14,856 bases of DNA from an uncultured Oscillospiraceae bacterium (GCA_900754515.1 CAAEDD010000048.1:1-14856), one strand, 5' to 3'; numbered from the stretch's first letter, positions 1 to 7,869 are shown. Notes: generated by a model from the sequence alone, not told the origin. Numbers and translations are program-made.

Positions 1-221
1 CCTATGCAGGGGGCGACGGAGGGCTCCTGCCCACGATGTGGTATAAAAGCGATTTCAATCCACGCCCCCTATGCAGGGGGCGACAGCTCCGGCTCATATA
101 CGCCAACAGCGACACCAGATTTCAATCCACGCCCCCTATGCAGGGGGCGACTGTTTATTATGGTGGTGCTGGTTCTTCCGCAAAGAGTATTTCAATCCAC
201 GCCCCCTATGCAGGGGGCGAC
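1..221 (-). CRISPR. Type I-C CRISPR array (leader-proximal end; continues beyond the left edge)
   Basis: Three complete 33-nt repeats (52-84, 119-151, 189-221) are identical, and the 3' 17 bases of a fourth are at 1-17. Spacers are 18-51 (34 nt), 85-118 (34 nt) and 152-188 (37 nt). Read on the minus strand, each repeat begins GTCGCCCCCTGCATAGG and ends GTGGATTGAAAT, the type I-C form. An 8-bp stem (CGCCCCCT/AGGGGGCG) with a GCAT loop is followed by TGGATTGAAAT, which matches the 11-nt 5' handle left by Cas5c cleavage. The array lies downstream of cas2 on the same strand, so 189-221 is the newest, leader-proximal repeat. The total repeat number cannot be known because the array is cut by the window edge. 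Confidence 0.98.
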
Positions 222-226
222 AGCAA

Positions 227-261
227 ATATAGACAATTATTATCCACAAAATTGTCTATAT
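227..261. repeat. Perfect 12-bp inverted repeat at the leader-repeat junction
   Basis: ATATAGACAATT (227-238) and AATTGTCTATAT (250-261) are perfect reverse complements separated by 11 nt. The repeat begins six bases from the first CRISPR repeat and brackets the candidate leader -10 element (239-244). It could be an operator, a leader-anchoring site for the integration complex, or an RNA hairpin if transcription starts further upstream. The palindrome itself is certain; its role is inferred. Confidence 0.85.
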
Positions 262-349
262 GGTACAAATGTTGATGCCTAAGTTTTCATCAAAGCAGAA
301 ACAGCTAAGGAAATCTTATTGTTTCTATATTTGAGTGAAAACTTTTTAG

Positions 350-392
350 GTGCGAAGCTCCAGCAGTATATATGTTAGCTTCCTCTTCGCAC
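350..392. other. Stem-loop at the end of the cas operon
   Basis: GTGCGAAG (350-357) and CTTCGCAC (385-392) form an 8-bp stem starting six bases after the cas2 stop codon. An alternative stem pairs GAAGCT (354-359) with AGCTTC (377-382). No T-run follows on either strand, so it is not a convincing intrinsic terminator. It may be an mRNA 3'-end structure, or it may let transcription continue into the leader and array. Confidence 0.4.
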
Positions 393-397
393 GAGGT

Positions 398-688
398 TCA
401 AATTATCATAGGCTCTTCCGGAAGATAGCTGTTTTTACATCCAAAATGCTCTATTTTACTTTCATACTTATTTCCCAGATAATAAAATCTCAGGCTGTCT
501 TTTTCGCTGTCCATCAAAGATAAGAGCTTTGCTTTTAGCCGTTTGCATTGGGCCGGTTCCAAAAGACATTCGAAAACGGAGCACTGTACACGCTGACCGT
601 AGTCCACACAGGCTTTGGCTATTTTCCGCAGTCTTTTTTGCCCGGCGGAATCTCTTGTATCCACATCATAAGTTATCAAAACAAGCAT
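398..688 (-). CDS. cas2: CRISPR-associated endonuclease Cas2
   Basis: The 96-residue product has the normal Cas2 length and ferredoxin-like fold signature. It begins MLVLITYDVDT with the conserved acidic residues D8 and D10 on the first beta strand, and carries the GQRVQCSVFEC strand at residues 31-41. Cas2 is the dimeric core of the Cas1-Cas2 spacer integrase; its aspartates bind metal in other members but are not always needed for acquisition. The start is supported by a GAGGG box about seven bases upstream, overlapping the cas1 stop. It lies 9 nt after cas1 and is the last gene before the leader, the canonical I-C position. Confidence 0.97.
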   Translation of the reverse strand: MLVLITYDVDTRDSAGQKRLRKIAKACVDYGQRVQCSVFECLLEPAQCKRLKAKLLSLMDSEKDSLRFYYLGNKYESKIEHFGCKNSYLPEEPMII

Positions 689-697
689 TGAGCACCC

Positions 698-1729
698 TCA
701 CTTCCACAGGAATGGCGGATATTCTTCCAAATCTCCCCGCAGATACCGAGCCAACAGCAGGGCTTGCACATATGGGACCAGGCCCCAAGGGAGCTTCTCT
801 GATATATAAGGATGTGTGATGATGTTTTTCTTCCTATCCTGCCACTTCTGAAGGAAATTTCGCCGCGGCCCGTCTCTCAAGTACACGCCGCCGTTTTCCC
901 TGTACTCGAAATCTGTGCCTTTAAATACGCGATTATTTATGCATGACAGCACGAATCGATCCGCTATGCAGGCACGCAGTTCCTCCGCCATATCCAAGGC
1001 CAGGGAGCGTCGTCCGGGGCGATCCCTGTGCAGAAATCCCACATATGCGTCCAGACCCACGCTATCCAAGGCACTGGCGCAGTCATAGGTCAACAGAGTG
1101 TAGGCAAAAGACAACAGAGTGTTTACCGGGTCTGTGGGTGGGCGGCGGCTGCGATTATCAAAACGGAAGCATTCCTTATCTCCCAGAATAAGCTGGTCAA
1201 ACACTCCAAAATAGTTTGCGGCTGCTACGCCCTCCAGGCCCCGCAATGTGTCAAGCTCCTCGGCCTCCAGTAGCTGCGGCAGCATTTTTTTCAGCTGATC
1301 GGAGGCTTCCCTAAGTTTGCTGTCGTTCACTCTTAGCCCATGGTCCCTGCGGGTGCGCTCCAAGCTCTGCCTGGCATTGTATACCTTCCCAAAAATCATT
1401 GAACGGGCTAGGCGGCAGCTCTGGAGCGGGTCATCAGAGGCTCTGTACTGGCTGCGTCGGAGGAGTACATTACCGTTAGCCTCTCCGGTGACCTGAGCCA
1501 AGAACCTACCGCTCGGGCTGCAAAAAGACAGAGAAATGCCACGCCTGGCACACTCGCCCATCAGTGCCGGAGAAACCCCGGAGTATGCAAAACTGATAAT
1601 ACCTGAAAGTGTGTGAAGGGGATAGCGGGCAATGGTACTTTTTTCCTGGCTTGCTACAACATTTTCACCCTCCAGAGAGAGATAAATGTTATCGCTGGTC
1701 ACAAACAGAGTGTTGAGAAGCCGTCTCAT
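698..1729 (-). CDS. cas1: CRISPR-associated integrase Cas1 (type I-C)
   Basis: Cas1 is the catalytic subunit that inserts prespacers at the leader-repeat junction. The 343-residue product matches type I-C Cas1 in length. It has a beta-rich N-terminal part (about 1-95) and an alpha-helical catalytic part. Expected metal ligands are visible: E166 in LRGLEGVAAANYF, H234 in GFLHRDRPGRRSLALDMAEE, and D246 with E249/E250 in the same block. The ATG is preceded by GGAGG at six bases, placed across the cas4 stop; only one nucleotide separates the two genes, so translation is probably coupled. No key residue appears lost, so acquisition should be possible as far as this gene shows. Confidence 0.98.
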   Translation of the reverse strand: MRRLLNTLFVTSDNIYLSLEGENVVASQEKSTIARYPLHTLSGIISFAYSGVSPALMGECARRGISLSFCSPSGRFLAQVTGEANGNVLLRRSQYRASDDPLQSCRLARSMIFGKVYNARQSLERTRRDHGLRVNDSKLREASDQLKKMLPQLLEAEELDTLRGLEGVAAANYFGVFDQLILGDKECFRFDNRSRRPPTDPVNTLLSFAYTLLTYDCASALDSVGLDAYVGFLHRDRPGRRSLALDMAEELRACIADRFVLSCINNRVFKGTDFEYRENGGVYLRDGPRRNFLQKWQDRKKNIITHPYISEKLPWGLVPYVQALLLARYLRGDLEEYPPFLWK

Positions 1730-1730
1730 A

Positions 1731-2402
1731 TCAGTCCTCCATAGCCTCTTTCAAATATGCCCGGACATCTTTCCTATCCATCAGTCCAGGAAGGCACAAC
1801 TCTTTCAAAGAGCAGGCATTGCAGCTTTTACTGGGTCTTACCCGGGGCGTATGTCCTCTTTTGTACAAGTCATGCATTTCGCTCAGCATCTCCTGTACCT
1901 GACGGCGCAGCTCCCGGTCAAAGCTCACCGGTATTCTCCGCCTTATCTCTCCATAAAACAGGGCGCCTTCCGGTATATCACAGCACAGCATCGCTTCCAG
2001 ACACAAAGCCTGGGCACAGAGCTGCAATTCATCGGCTCTGTGCTCTTTTGGCTCTCCGCGTTTGTATTCCACCGGAAACGGCTGCCATAGTCCATCCTCT
2101 CCGTGCAGGGGTATCCCATTGGCGCAGGAGTGGAATTCCACCACATCGCACTGTCCGGAAACTCCCAGTACCGCAGACGATACTGCAAGGCCGCGCAAAA
2201 TAAGCAAATCTCCCCTACGTTCTCTGCTATTTACATCATGGGCCCGAGCATGGAGCAAATTTCCCTCCACAGTACGTAAATTATCCTGCCACTGGTTTTC
2301 AATATGTATCAGTGCCCACTGGCGCCGGCAAAAAGCAAAATGCTGCAGACCTGACAGCTGAAGATAATCCTCCTCGGAGTATCTCATATCAGACGCCGAC
2401 AT
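1731..2402 (-). CDS. cas4: CRISPR-associated exonuclease Cas4 (type I-C)
   Basis: Cas4 is an iron-sulfur PD-(D/E)XK nuclease that trims prespacers and selects the PAM end together with Cas1-Cas2. The 223-residue product shows C25 in HFAFCRRQW, H51, D86, the E112-Y-K114 catalytic pair in PVEYKRG, the QLCAQALCLE helix (about 127-136), and the C-terminal cluster C194-x2-C197-x5-C203. These fit the four-cysteine Fe-S site and RecB-like active site. The chosen ATG has CGAGGG about seven bases upstream and overlaps cas7 by 19 bp. A second in-frame ATG five codons later overlaps the cas7 stop as ATGA but lacks a ribosome binding site, so it is less likely. Confidence 0.97.
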   Translation of the reverse strand: MSASDMRYSEEDYLQLSGLQHFAFCRRQWALIHIENQWQDNLRTVEGNLLHARAHDVNSRERRGDLLILRGLAVSSAVLGVSGQCDVVEFHSCANGIPLHGEDGLWQPFPVEYKRGEPKEHRADELQLCAQALCLEAMLCCDIPEGALFYGEIRRRIPVSFDRELRRQVQEMLSEMHDLYKRGHTPRVRPSKSCNACSLKELCLPGLMDRKDVRAYLKEAMED

Positions 2403-3310
2403 GTTACACCCTCGGGCAGTGCATCTACATCTATAGTCACCAGGTAATCCTCATAGGCTCTCGCAGGAGAAGTCTCTTCTTCATTTTTACGGCAGATATG
2501 CACAGTATCAAAGAGCTTCCAGGCGGGGGCGCATCCCAGCTCGGAGTCGTGTTTGAATACTATCAATTCTCTGACCGCCATTTTTCCCCGGGCAGCAGAG
2601 TGATCATGTTCAAACATATTCAGTATTGCAGTCCAGAGCAACTGCAGGTCTTTTTCAGAAAAACCGGTGACTTTTCTGGCAAGGTTTGCCGAAATGTATC
2701 CTTCGCAGCGGTAGAGGCCATAGGGTACAATATATTTTCTGCCCATTTCCGTGCCTTTTTTCTCCGCATCCGCTTCCGTGGTTATTGCTACACGGGTAAT
2801 GGTCACCTCCTGGGGCACCACCGGCTCCACACTGCGGGCAAAGCCCAGCTGCACCGGCCCCCTCACCTGTCCGCAATTCAGAGCGCCTTTTACCATGGTG
2901 GTCATCACCGCGCCAAAAGTGCGGATGTCAAAGAAGTTAGCACACATCCAATCACATACCTGCTTGTCCACATCAATGCCGCTGTCTTTTTTTGCCTTAA
3001 TTTTCTTTTTTAGCTCATCCGACTTGAGTCCGGAGGCATCTTCTATATCCACTTGTTTGAAGCCCTGGTTGTCGCTGCGGTTGAGAGGCACCCCGTCCTT
3101 AACATAGATGCGGTAGCCGGGCTCGTCCTCTTTTACAGTCTCTACATAGTTGCGGATCTTTCTCTTCAGGCAGACATCTGTGACTATACCCAGGCCCGTT
3201 TCCGGGTCCACCCTGGGCATATTCCCGGCATCCGGGTCGCCGTTGGGATTGCCGTTTTCCACATCAAACAGGATAACAAATTCATAACGGTTCTTGATGG
3301 CTTCAGACAT
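2384..3310 (-). CDS. cas7: Cascade backbone subunit Cas7 (Csd2 family, type I-C)
   Basis: Cas7 polymerises along the crRNA as the helical backbone of the I-C surveillance complex. The 308-residue protein has the family signatures: FDVENGNPNGDPDAGN (about 15-30), the FFDIRTFGAVM segment (126-136), and VRGPVQLGFARSVEPV (149-164). GGAGG lies nine bases upstream of the ATG, and the cas8c stop is one base before the start. It is the most highly translated member in most I-C complexes (about seven copies per complex in characterised systems), and the strong ribosome binding site is consistent with that. Length and motifs give no sign of damage. Confidence 0.98.
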   Translation of the reverse strand: MSEAIKNRYEFVILFDVENGNPNGDPDAGNMPRVDPETGLGIVTDVCLKRKIRNYVETVKEDEPGYRIYVKDGVPLNRSDNQGFKQVDIEDASGLKSDELKKKIKAKKDSGIDVDKQVCDWMCANFFDIRTFGAVMTTMVKGALNCGQVRGPVQLGFARSVEPVVPQEVTITRVAITTEADAEKKGTEMGRKYIVPYGLYRCEGYISANLARKVTGFSEKDLQLLWTAILNMFEHDHSAARGKMAVRELIVFKHDSELGCAPAWKLFDTVHICRKNEEETSPARAYEDYLVTIDVDALPEGVTCRRLI

Positions 3311-3311
3311 T

Positions 3312-3671
3312 TTAATTTTCCTCCTTCTTTATATAACGTGCCTGAGTCTGGTGGTAGTATCCCAATTGGAACGAGCCCTGCTGGGGAAGGCTCATGTGGT
3401 CCGGGTAGCTGTCTTCCAGTTTTCCCAGCAGCTCAGTCAGTTGCTTGTCGTAAAATACCCGTTGTCCTTCTTTCAGCTTCCGCATGTGTTTTTGGGCCAG
3501 GTTGATCAGCACAGGGAATACTCGGGCCGGTGTAGCGGATGCGGAGTTAAAGTATTTGTCCTTGATGGTGGCGTTAATGCCTGGATTTGCTGCGTCCTGA
3601 ACGGCTTCCAGCAGGGAGAAGAGCCGACCAAGAATATATGGGATATTAGTGCTGTCCGGATTCAGTGACAC
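3312..3671 (-). CDS. cas11c: Small subunit Cas11c translated from an internal start within cas8c
   Basis: Within cas8c, AAAGGAGGT (3679-3687) is followed after eight bases by an in-frame GTG (3669-3671), a near-ideal initiation site in the middle of a coding region. Initiation here gives a 119-residue protein equal to Cas8c residues 462-580, beginning with SLNPDSTNIPYILGRLFSLLE after the start residue and rich in helices. Type I-C systems are known to make their small subunit Cas11c from such an internal start near the 3' end of cas8c; it stacks along the belly of the complex and stabilises the R-loop. The site is seen directly; expression is inferred. A TTG two codons earlier is too close to the Shine-Dalgarno to compete. 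Confidence 0.85.
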   Translation of the reverse strand: MSLNPDSTNIPYILGRLFSLLEAVQDAANPGINATIKDKYFNSASATPARVFPVLINLAQKHMRKLKEGQRVFYDKQLTELLGKLEDSYPDHMSLPQQGSFQLGYYHQTQARYIKKEEN

Positions 3672-5054
3672 GGTCAAAACCTCCTTTGGTACATCCGAAT
3701 GTATATTTTTCAAATAATACGCTTTTATTATTGCGGCGCGCCGCCAGCGCGGTCCTGTGAGCTCACGCTCGGCCCTTATGCGGAGAGTCACCGCATTTAA
3801 CATTGTTGCGGGATATGGCGTATCCGTTAGGATAGAACGCAGCACCGCTCCGGCCATATTTGGCGTCGCGCTCTTGTCGGTGGATTTCTGGTTTACTGTC
3901 TCACCCAACAGCTTCCACAGCGGCATATCCTCGTCCTTTTCATAACCCGGATGGACTATTTCCAATCTATCCTGATGGGCAATGGCATTTCTCAGAAAAT
4001 TCCCAAAGCTGTTTCTCAAAAAGAATCGCACTGACAGCCTTGCCGCATTGGGAGCCAGCCCCAATACATAGAACTCCATATCCGCTTCCAGACGCTCATT
4101 TTCAAACAAAAAGCTATCCCCACGGCACAGGCGTCTGACCAGACCTCTCAGGTCATTTTCGTCATAGGGAATCGGCCCGTCGAAAAATGCTCCCCCAAAA
4201 AGGGTCTGGTACATGCTCTGCCCACTTCTTGCCCAGCAGACCACGGTAGTATCTCCCACTCTGTACACATGCTCTCGGTCCGCCAGCAAATAGTTCAGGG
4301 CTGTGGTATAGGCAAAAGCTGCAAATTTCCCAGTGGGCGCATTATAGTTTTGTTCCTTGCCGTAAGAGCAGGCTGCCGGAGAGTTGAAGGACACCAGAGC
4401 CGCCCCGCTGGACTGAGCACCCTGTACATTTTTTATGCTGGGGTGGATGTTTTCCACAGGTTCCTTTTTCCCAGTCACAAGACATACCATCTCGGGCCCG
4501 TCTCCCTGGGAGTTATAGCTCTCCTCCCAGGCAGCCCGGATCATCGGGTCTTCATGTATATAGCTGCCTCTATAGCGGAATACCAGGTTCCCACCGTCCT
4601 TCAATTCGTCCAGATGATCTGCCAGAGCTGGATGGCTCATAGCGGCTTCCGGGTCCCAGCGGCGGAAAAATTCCAGCAGGGCTTTGGCAGCCTCAGACTC
4701 AGTGTCCTTCAATATACTTTCGTGAAGCATGCGGCCCACCTTAAAGCACTCAATGGTCCGCTTTGATACTCCGTTTTCATCCAGCCCCAGCAGATAGCTG
4801 GAATTTTCAAAAAGAAAATTGGACTTTTTCCCGGAAGTTTTTTTCACCGGGCTGGGAAGGCACATAAGTTGAGGTGCCAGAACAAGCTTTTTACCTCTCA
4901 GCTGTTCTGTCTGCACATTCAGCAGTTGTTCCAGATCCCCTTTTTCATTTATGCAAAGGGCAAAGGAGACCTTGACCTGGGCCCAGCCTGGAGCAGATAT
5001 TTTCCCGGCAGCTTCCAGTGTGCGGTAATATTCTGTCAGGGCCTGTAGGATCAT
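3312..5054 (-). CDS. cas8c: Cascade large subunit Cas8c (Csd1 family)
   Basis: Cas8c recognises the PAM and recruits Cas3 once the R-loop forms. The 580-residue product has the usual length and Csd1 landmarks: CLVTGKKEPVENIHPSIK (191-208) with C191 and H204, the GAQSSGAALVSFNSPA run (212-227), SYGKEQNYNAP (230-240) and the following AFAYTTALNYLL helix. The C-terminal helical part from residue 462 doubles as Cas11c. The ATG overlaps the cas5 stop by four bases (ATGA), and GGAGG lies seven bases upstream. It is positioned between cas5 and cas7, as in other I-C operons, and looks intact. Confidence 0.98.
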   Translation of the reverse strand: MILQALTEYYRTLEAAGKISAPGWAQVKVSFALCINEKGDLEQLLNVQTEQLRGKKLVLAPQLMCLPSPVKKTSGKKSNFLFENSSYLLGLDENGVSKRTIECFKVGRMLHESILKDTESEAAKALLEFFRRWDPEAAMSHPALADHLDELKDGGNLVFRYRGSYIHEDPMIRAAWEESYNSQGDGPEMVCLVTGKKEPVENIHPSIKNVQGAQSSGAALVSFNSPAACSYGKEQNYNAPTGKFAAFAYTTALNYLLADREHVYRVGDTTVVCWARSGQSMYQTLFGGAFFDGPIPYDENDLRGLVRRLCRGDSFLFENERLEADMEFYVLGLAPNAARLSVRFFLRNSFGNFLRNAIAHQDRLEIVHPGYEKDEDMPLWKLLGETVNQKSTDKSATPNMAGAVLRSILTDTPYPATMLNAVTLRIRAERELTGPRWRRAAIIKAYYLKNIHSDVPKEVLTVSLNPDSTNIPYILGRLFSLLEAVQDAANPGINATIKDKYFNSASATPARVFPVLINLAQKHMRKLKEGQRVFYDKQLTELLGKLEDSYPDHMSLPQQGSFQLGYYHQTQARYIKKEEN

Positions 5055-5713
5055 CCTCTCACCTCCTTGCTGTTCCTGAGCGGCACCTCCAAAACGCCGT
5101 TTTTAAGCACTGCTCGGAAAAACAGCGGGTTTATGTTTGCCGGGTCTGAATAGTCCAGGTCCCACAGCATCCAGCCCAGGTCACGCTCTCCCCGCAGTTC
5201 CTCAGGGCATGGCGGCAGCTCCTCGCACCAACGGAAATTGGCCGGAAATTCCCTGCATCCCAAATAGGGCTGGTGGTAAAACTGGCCTTTCTGAATCCGC
5301 CGTACAGCTATGTCCTGGAATTTTCCCGGGTTATCACTATCTGTAGCCTTTTCCGTCATATCAAAGTGGGCTTCAATGACATAACGCACATCTCTCAACA
5401 GCAGAGAGGCCCGCTGCTGTATGTCCTCCGAGGCATTGAGATACAGTTCCCCGGCTCCACGCTTCATCACAGTTCTGGCTGTATGGACTGAAACAGTGGA
5501 TTTAACTTCATTCCGCCTGAGATTGCTAAAGCAGATGGGAGAGCAGATATGGATGCGGTCTATTATCCATACCATTCCCGGGTGCCAATATATTGCTTCC
5601 AGCAGTCCCCTGGCGGCAGATGGGGTCATTATGTCATAGCTCACCCGCTCCACCTTCATTTCCGGTCTGGTAAACAGAGCATAATCTCCCCACACTTCCA
5701 CTTTTACCGGCAT
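5051..5713 (-). CDS. cas5: Cascade subunit and crRNA endoribonuclease Cas5c
   Basis: Type I-C lacks Cas6, and Cas5c cuts the precursor crRNA just 3' of the repeat hairpin, then stays on the 5' handle. The 220-residue product is of normal length, with an N-terminal RAMP strand (VKVEVWGDYALFTRPEMKVER, about 3-23), the TPSAARGLLEAIYWHP helix (30-45) holding Y42 where the family's catalytic Tyr lies, and the RRIQKGQFYHQPYLGCREF block (138-156). The catalytic Lys-His pair expected just after NPG reads K131-F132 here, so the histidine seems replaced. It starts 17 nt after cas3, with a GGAGGGG ribosome binding site, and overlaps cas8c. Family assignment is secure; cleavage activity is an open point. 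Confidence 0.96.
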   Translation of the reverse strand: MPVKVEVWGDYALFTRPEMKVERVSYDIMTPSAARGLLEAIYWHPGMVWIIDRIHICSPICFSNLRRNEVKSTVSVHTARTVMKRGAGELYLNASEDIQQRASLLLRDVRYVIEAHFDMTEKATDSDNPGKFQDIAVRRIQKGQFYHQPYLGCREFPANFRWCEELPPCPEELRGERDLGWMLWDLDYSDPANINPLFFRAVLKNGVLEVPLRNSKEVRG

Positions 5714-5730
5714 ATTTTTATCCCCTCCTT

Positions 5731-7869
5731 TTATATAAACAAAGCTTTGCCTTCATCGGCTTTCAGGGAAAGCCCGGTATTTTCCGAATACAGGGCCATA
5801 TTGTCCAAAACGGCACTTCCATCCTCCAGCAGGCAAATATCCCCTGAGTGTTCCAGCGCAGAAAAGTGCTGTGGATATACAGAAACACTGTATTGCCCTA
5901 GCGCCCGAAACAAATCTTTGCTCCGCTCCCCATGCTTAAGGCGCACAACAAGATTGTCTCCATCCTTGTAGGGCACGTATACAGTCTTTGCCGCACTGTC
6001 TATAAGGTGGAATCTCTCGGCTACAGTGCGAAAGGGAAACAGCCCATCTTCCATAATTTTTAGTATGTTTTGAAGGTCCTGGGCCTCGGGTCCTTTTAAG
6101 TCCAACAGTTCAGTAAAATAGTTATGTATGGCCTCGGGGCACAAAAAATCCTCGAACTGCCTCATAGTCTGGCGGGCCGCCCCTATGGCTGTGGCAAATA
6201 GGGGCGGTGTTTTTCCTTCGCCTTGAAATACGGTTACCAAGCTGTCTTTGCAGTTGCGTTTTCCCTCCCTGTTGCATCTGCCTGCGGCCTGCAGGATAGA
6301 ATCCAGACCCGCCTCCTCCCTGAAAACAGCAGGGAAATCCACATCTACTCCGGCCTCTATCAAGGATGTGGAGACAACACGGCAGATTTCCGCCGCAGCT
6401 AAGCGTTGGCGTATCGCCCTTAGCTTTTCCCTCCGATGGCAGGGACACATCAATGTGGATAAATGATAAACTCCCTGGCCTTGCAGCCTGGAATAGAGCT
6501 CCTGTGCCCCGCTGCGGCTATTTACTATGCAGAGCACTTGGTCAAGCCCGTTCATTCTGCAGGCCAACTCATCCCAACTGAGTCGGCCTGCTTTGGAGAA
6601 ACTGGTGCGGCGGAAGGTTTCCGTATTTATCAATTCTTTGGGACACAGCTCTGAAGCCGTATGCTCAGGCAGAAACTCCTTAAATATTTTCTCCAGCGCC
6701 GGCTGAGTCGCCGTACATAGCACTGCAGAAGCCCTGTAGTCTTTCACAAGCTGAGATATTGCATACACACACGGTCTTAAATATGCCAGAGACAACATCT
6801 GGGCCTCGTCAAATATAATTACGCTGTTTGCTATGTTGTGTAGCTTGCGACACTGGGATGGCTTGTATGAATATAGAGATTCAAAAAATTGGACAGAGGT
6901 CGTGACAATTACCGGCATATCCCAATTCTCGGTAGCTTTTGCCAACTGGATGTTTTTGGAATCTGCCTCATTCTCTATATCATAGAGAACATTGGAATGG
7001 TGCTCCAGCACGTTTTCCTCTCCCAATATTTTTCTGAATGTATCCGCCGTCTGCTCTATAATTGATGTATAGGGTATTACATAGATTATGCGGCTTAGTC
7101 CTTTGCTTTTTGCCTGGGCCAAGGCAAAAGCAAGAGATGCCACAGTCTTGCCTCCACCTGTAGGCACAGTAAGAGTAAACAGGCCGCGGCCTTCTTTTTC
7201 ACCCGCCTCCATGCAGTGTTTTAAGATTTCGCAGCGTTGGCGGTTCAGCTCTCCATGGGGCGGAAACCATGGGCCGATATACTCCAGAAGTTTTTCCCAC
7301 AGTTTCTCCATTGTCTGACTGCCTTTGGTACGCTCACTGCCAGACATGAATCTCTCCGTATCCAGATAGTCTGCATCCACAAGGCAGGAAAAGAGCATAC
7401 GGGTAAAAAACATTTCCGATGCCCTTTCCTGATTACGGGCCAAAGGCGGTACAGCTTCCAGATTTATCTCCTTCTCCCACTGGCTGTAGGGCTCCAATTT
7501 GCCGAGCCGCGCCCGGTTCATTCTGCCAAGGAAGGTCGCAGAGGAAGTGGGATCTGTCTGCTGTCCTCCGTCAGGCAGCCCGCCGTGGTGTCCTGCGACA
7601 GCAAATGCACAATATATTTGGGCCCTTTTTGTGCACTCCACTGCTCCCGCAGTTGAATGATCCACCTGTTCCTGTGTCCCTCTAATGCGACGTTGAAAAG
7701 CCTCCGAATATTTTCCTATATCATGTGTCATAGCGGCAAGCCATGCCTGAGAGCTTTGACCAAAAGAAGCGGCATAGCTTGATGCAAGCATAGCCGTTCC
7801 ACGCAAATGCTCCCGGATACTTTGTATGGAACCATCTTCTCTGAAATGAGCAATATATTCGTCTTGCAT
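5731..7869 (-). CDS. cas3: CRISPR effector helicase-nuclease Cas3 (HD plus SF2 helicase)
   Basis: Cas3 degrades target DNA after recruitment by the R-loop-bound complex. Residue numbers here count from an ATG eight codons upstream (7891-7893). The N-terminal HD nuclease shows H29, H57-D58 (THDIGK), D78-H79 and H102-H103. The helicase has Walker A PTGGGKT (244-250), DEAQ (362-365), TATQP (394-398), motif V around STSLIEAGVDVDF (508-520) and motif VI QAAGRCNREG (535-544). The upstream ATG lies only about five bases after the predicted transcription start and has no Shine-Dalgarno. The ATG used here (7867-7869) has AGGAG 13 bases upstream and begins MQDEYIAH, like relatives, giving 712 residues. 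It is the first gene of the operon and fully intact. Confidence 0.96.
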   Translation of the reverse strand: MQDEYIAHFREDGSIQSIREHLRGTAMLASSYAASFGQSSQAWLAAMTHDIGKYSEAFQRRIRGTQEQVDHSTAGAVECTKRAQIYCAFAVAGHHGGLPDGGQQTDPTSSATFLGRMNRARLGKLEPYSQWEKEINLEAVPPLARNQERASEMFFTRMLFSCLVDADYLDTERFMSGSERTKGSQTMEKLWEKLLEYIGPWFPPHGELNRQRCEILKHCMEAGEKEGRGLFTLTVPTGGGKTVASLAFALAQAKSKGLSRIIYVIPYTSIIEQTADTFRKILGEENVLEHHSNVLYDIENEADSKNIQLAKATENWDMPVIVTTSVQFFESLYSYKPSQCRKLHNIANSVIIFDEAQMLSLAYLRPCVYAISQLVKDYRASAVLCTATQPALEKIFKEFLPEHTASELCPKELINTETFRRTSFSKAGRLSWDELACRMNGLDQVLCIVNSRSGAQELYSRLQGQGVYHLSTLMCPCHRREKLRAIRQRLAAAEICRVVSTSLIEAGVDVDFPAVFREEAGLDSILQAAGRCNREGKRNCKDSLVTVFQGEGKTPPLFATAIGAARQTMRQFEDFLCPEAIHNYFTELLDLKGPEAQDLQNILKIMEDGLFPFRTVAERFHLIDSAAKTVYVPYKDGDNLVVRLKHGERSKDLFRALGQYSVSVYPQHFSALEHSGDICLLEDGSAVLDNMALYSENTGLSLKADEGKALFI

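Larger units (their letters stand above)
222..397 (-). promoter_or_regulatory. CRISPR leader
   Basis: This AT-rich, gene-free stretch lies between the cas2 stop and the first repeat, where the leader of a I-C array is expected. On the minus strand a candidate promoter is TTGTAC (263-268), 18 bp, GATAAT (239-244). It would start transcription around 232, about ten bases before the first repeat. The leader also holds a 12-bp inverted repeat at its repeat-proximal end. A second, imperfect inverted repeat pairs CCTAAGTTTTCA (278-289) with TGAAAACTTTTTAGG (336-350). The leader assignment is firm from position; the promoter hexamers are only moderate matches. Confidence 0.8.

Noticed and set aside
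4..282. Open reading frames across the CRISPR repeats
   Set aside because: They translate the repeat units and spacers; the periodic NPRPLCRGR-type peptide is a repeat artefact.
350..392. Intrinsic terminator separating cas2 from the array
   Set aside because: The stem is real but no T-run follows on either strand, so it is listed only as a stem-loop.
2312..3013. Long plus-strand open frame of 233 codons
   Set aside because: It lies antisense to cas4 and cas7, has no ribosome binding site and no recognisable domain.
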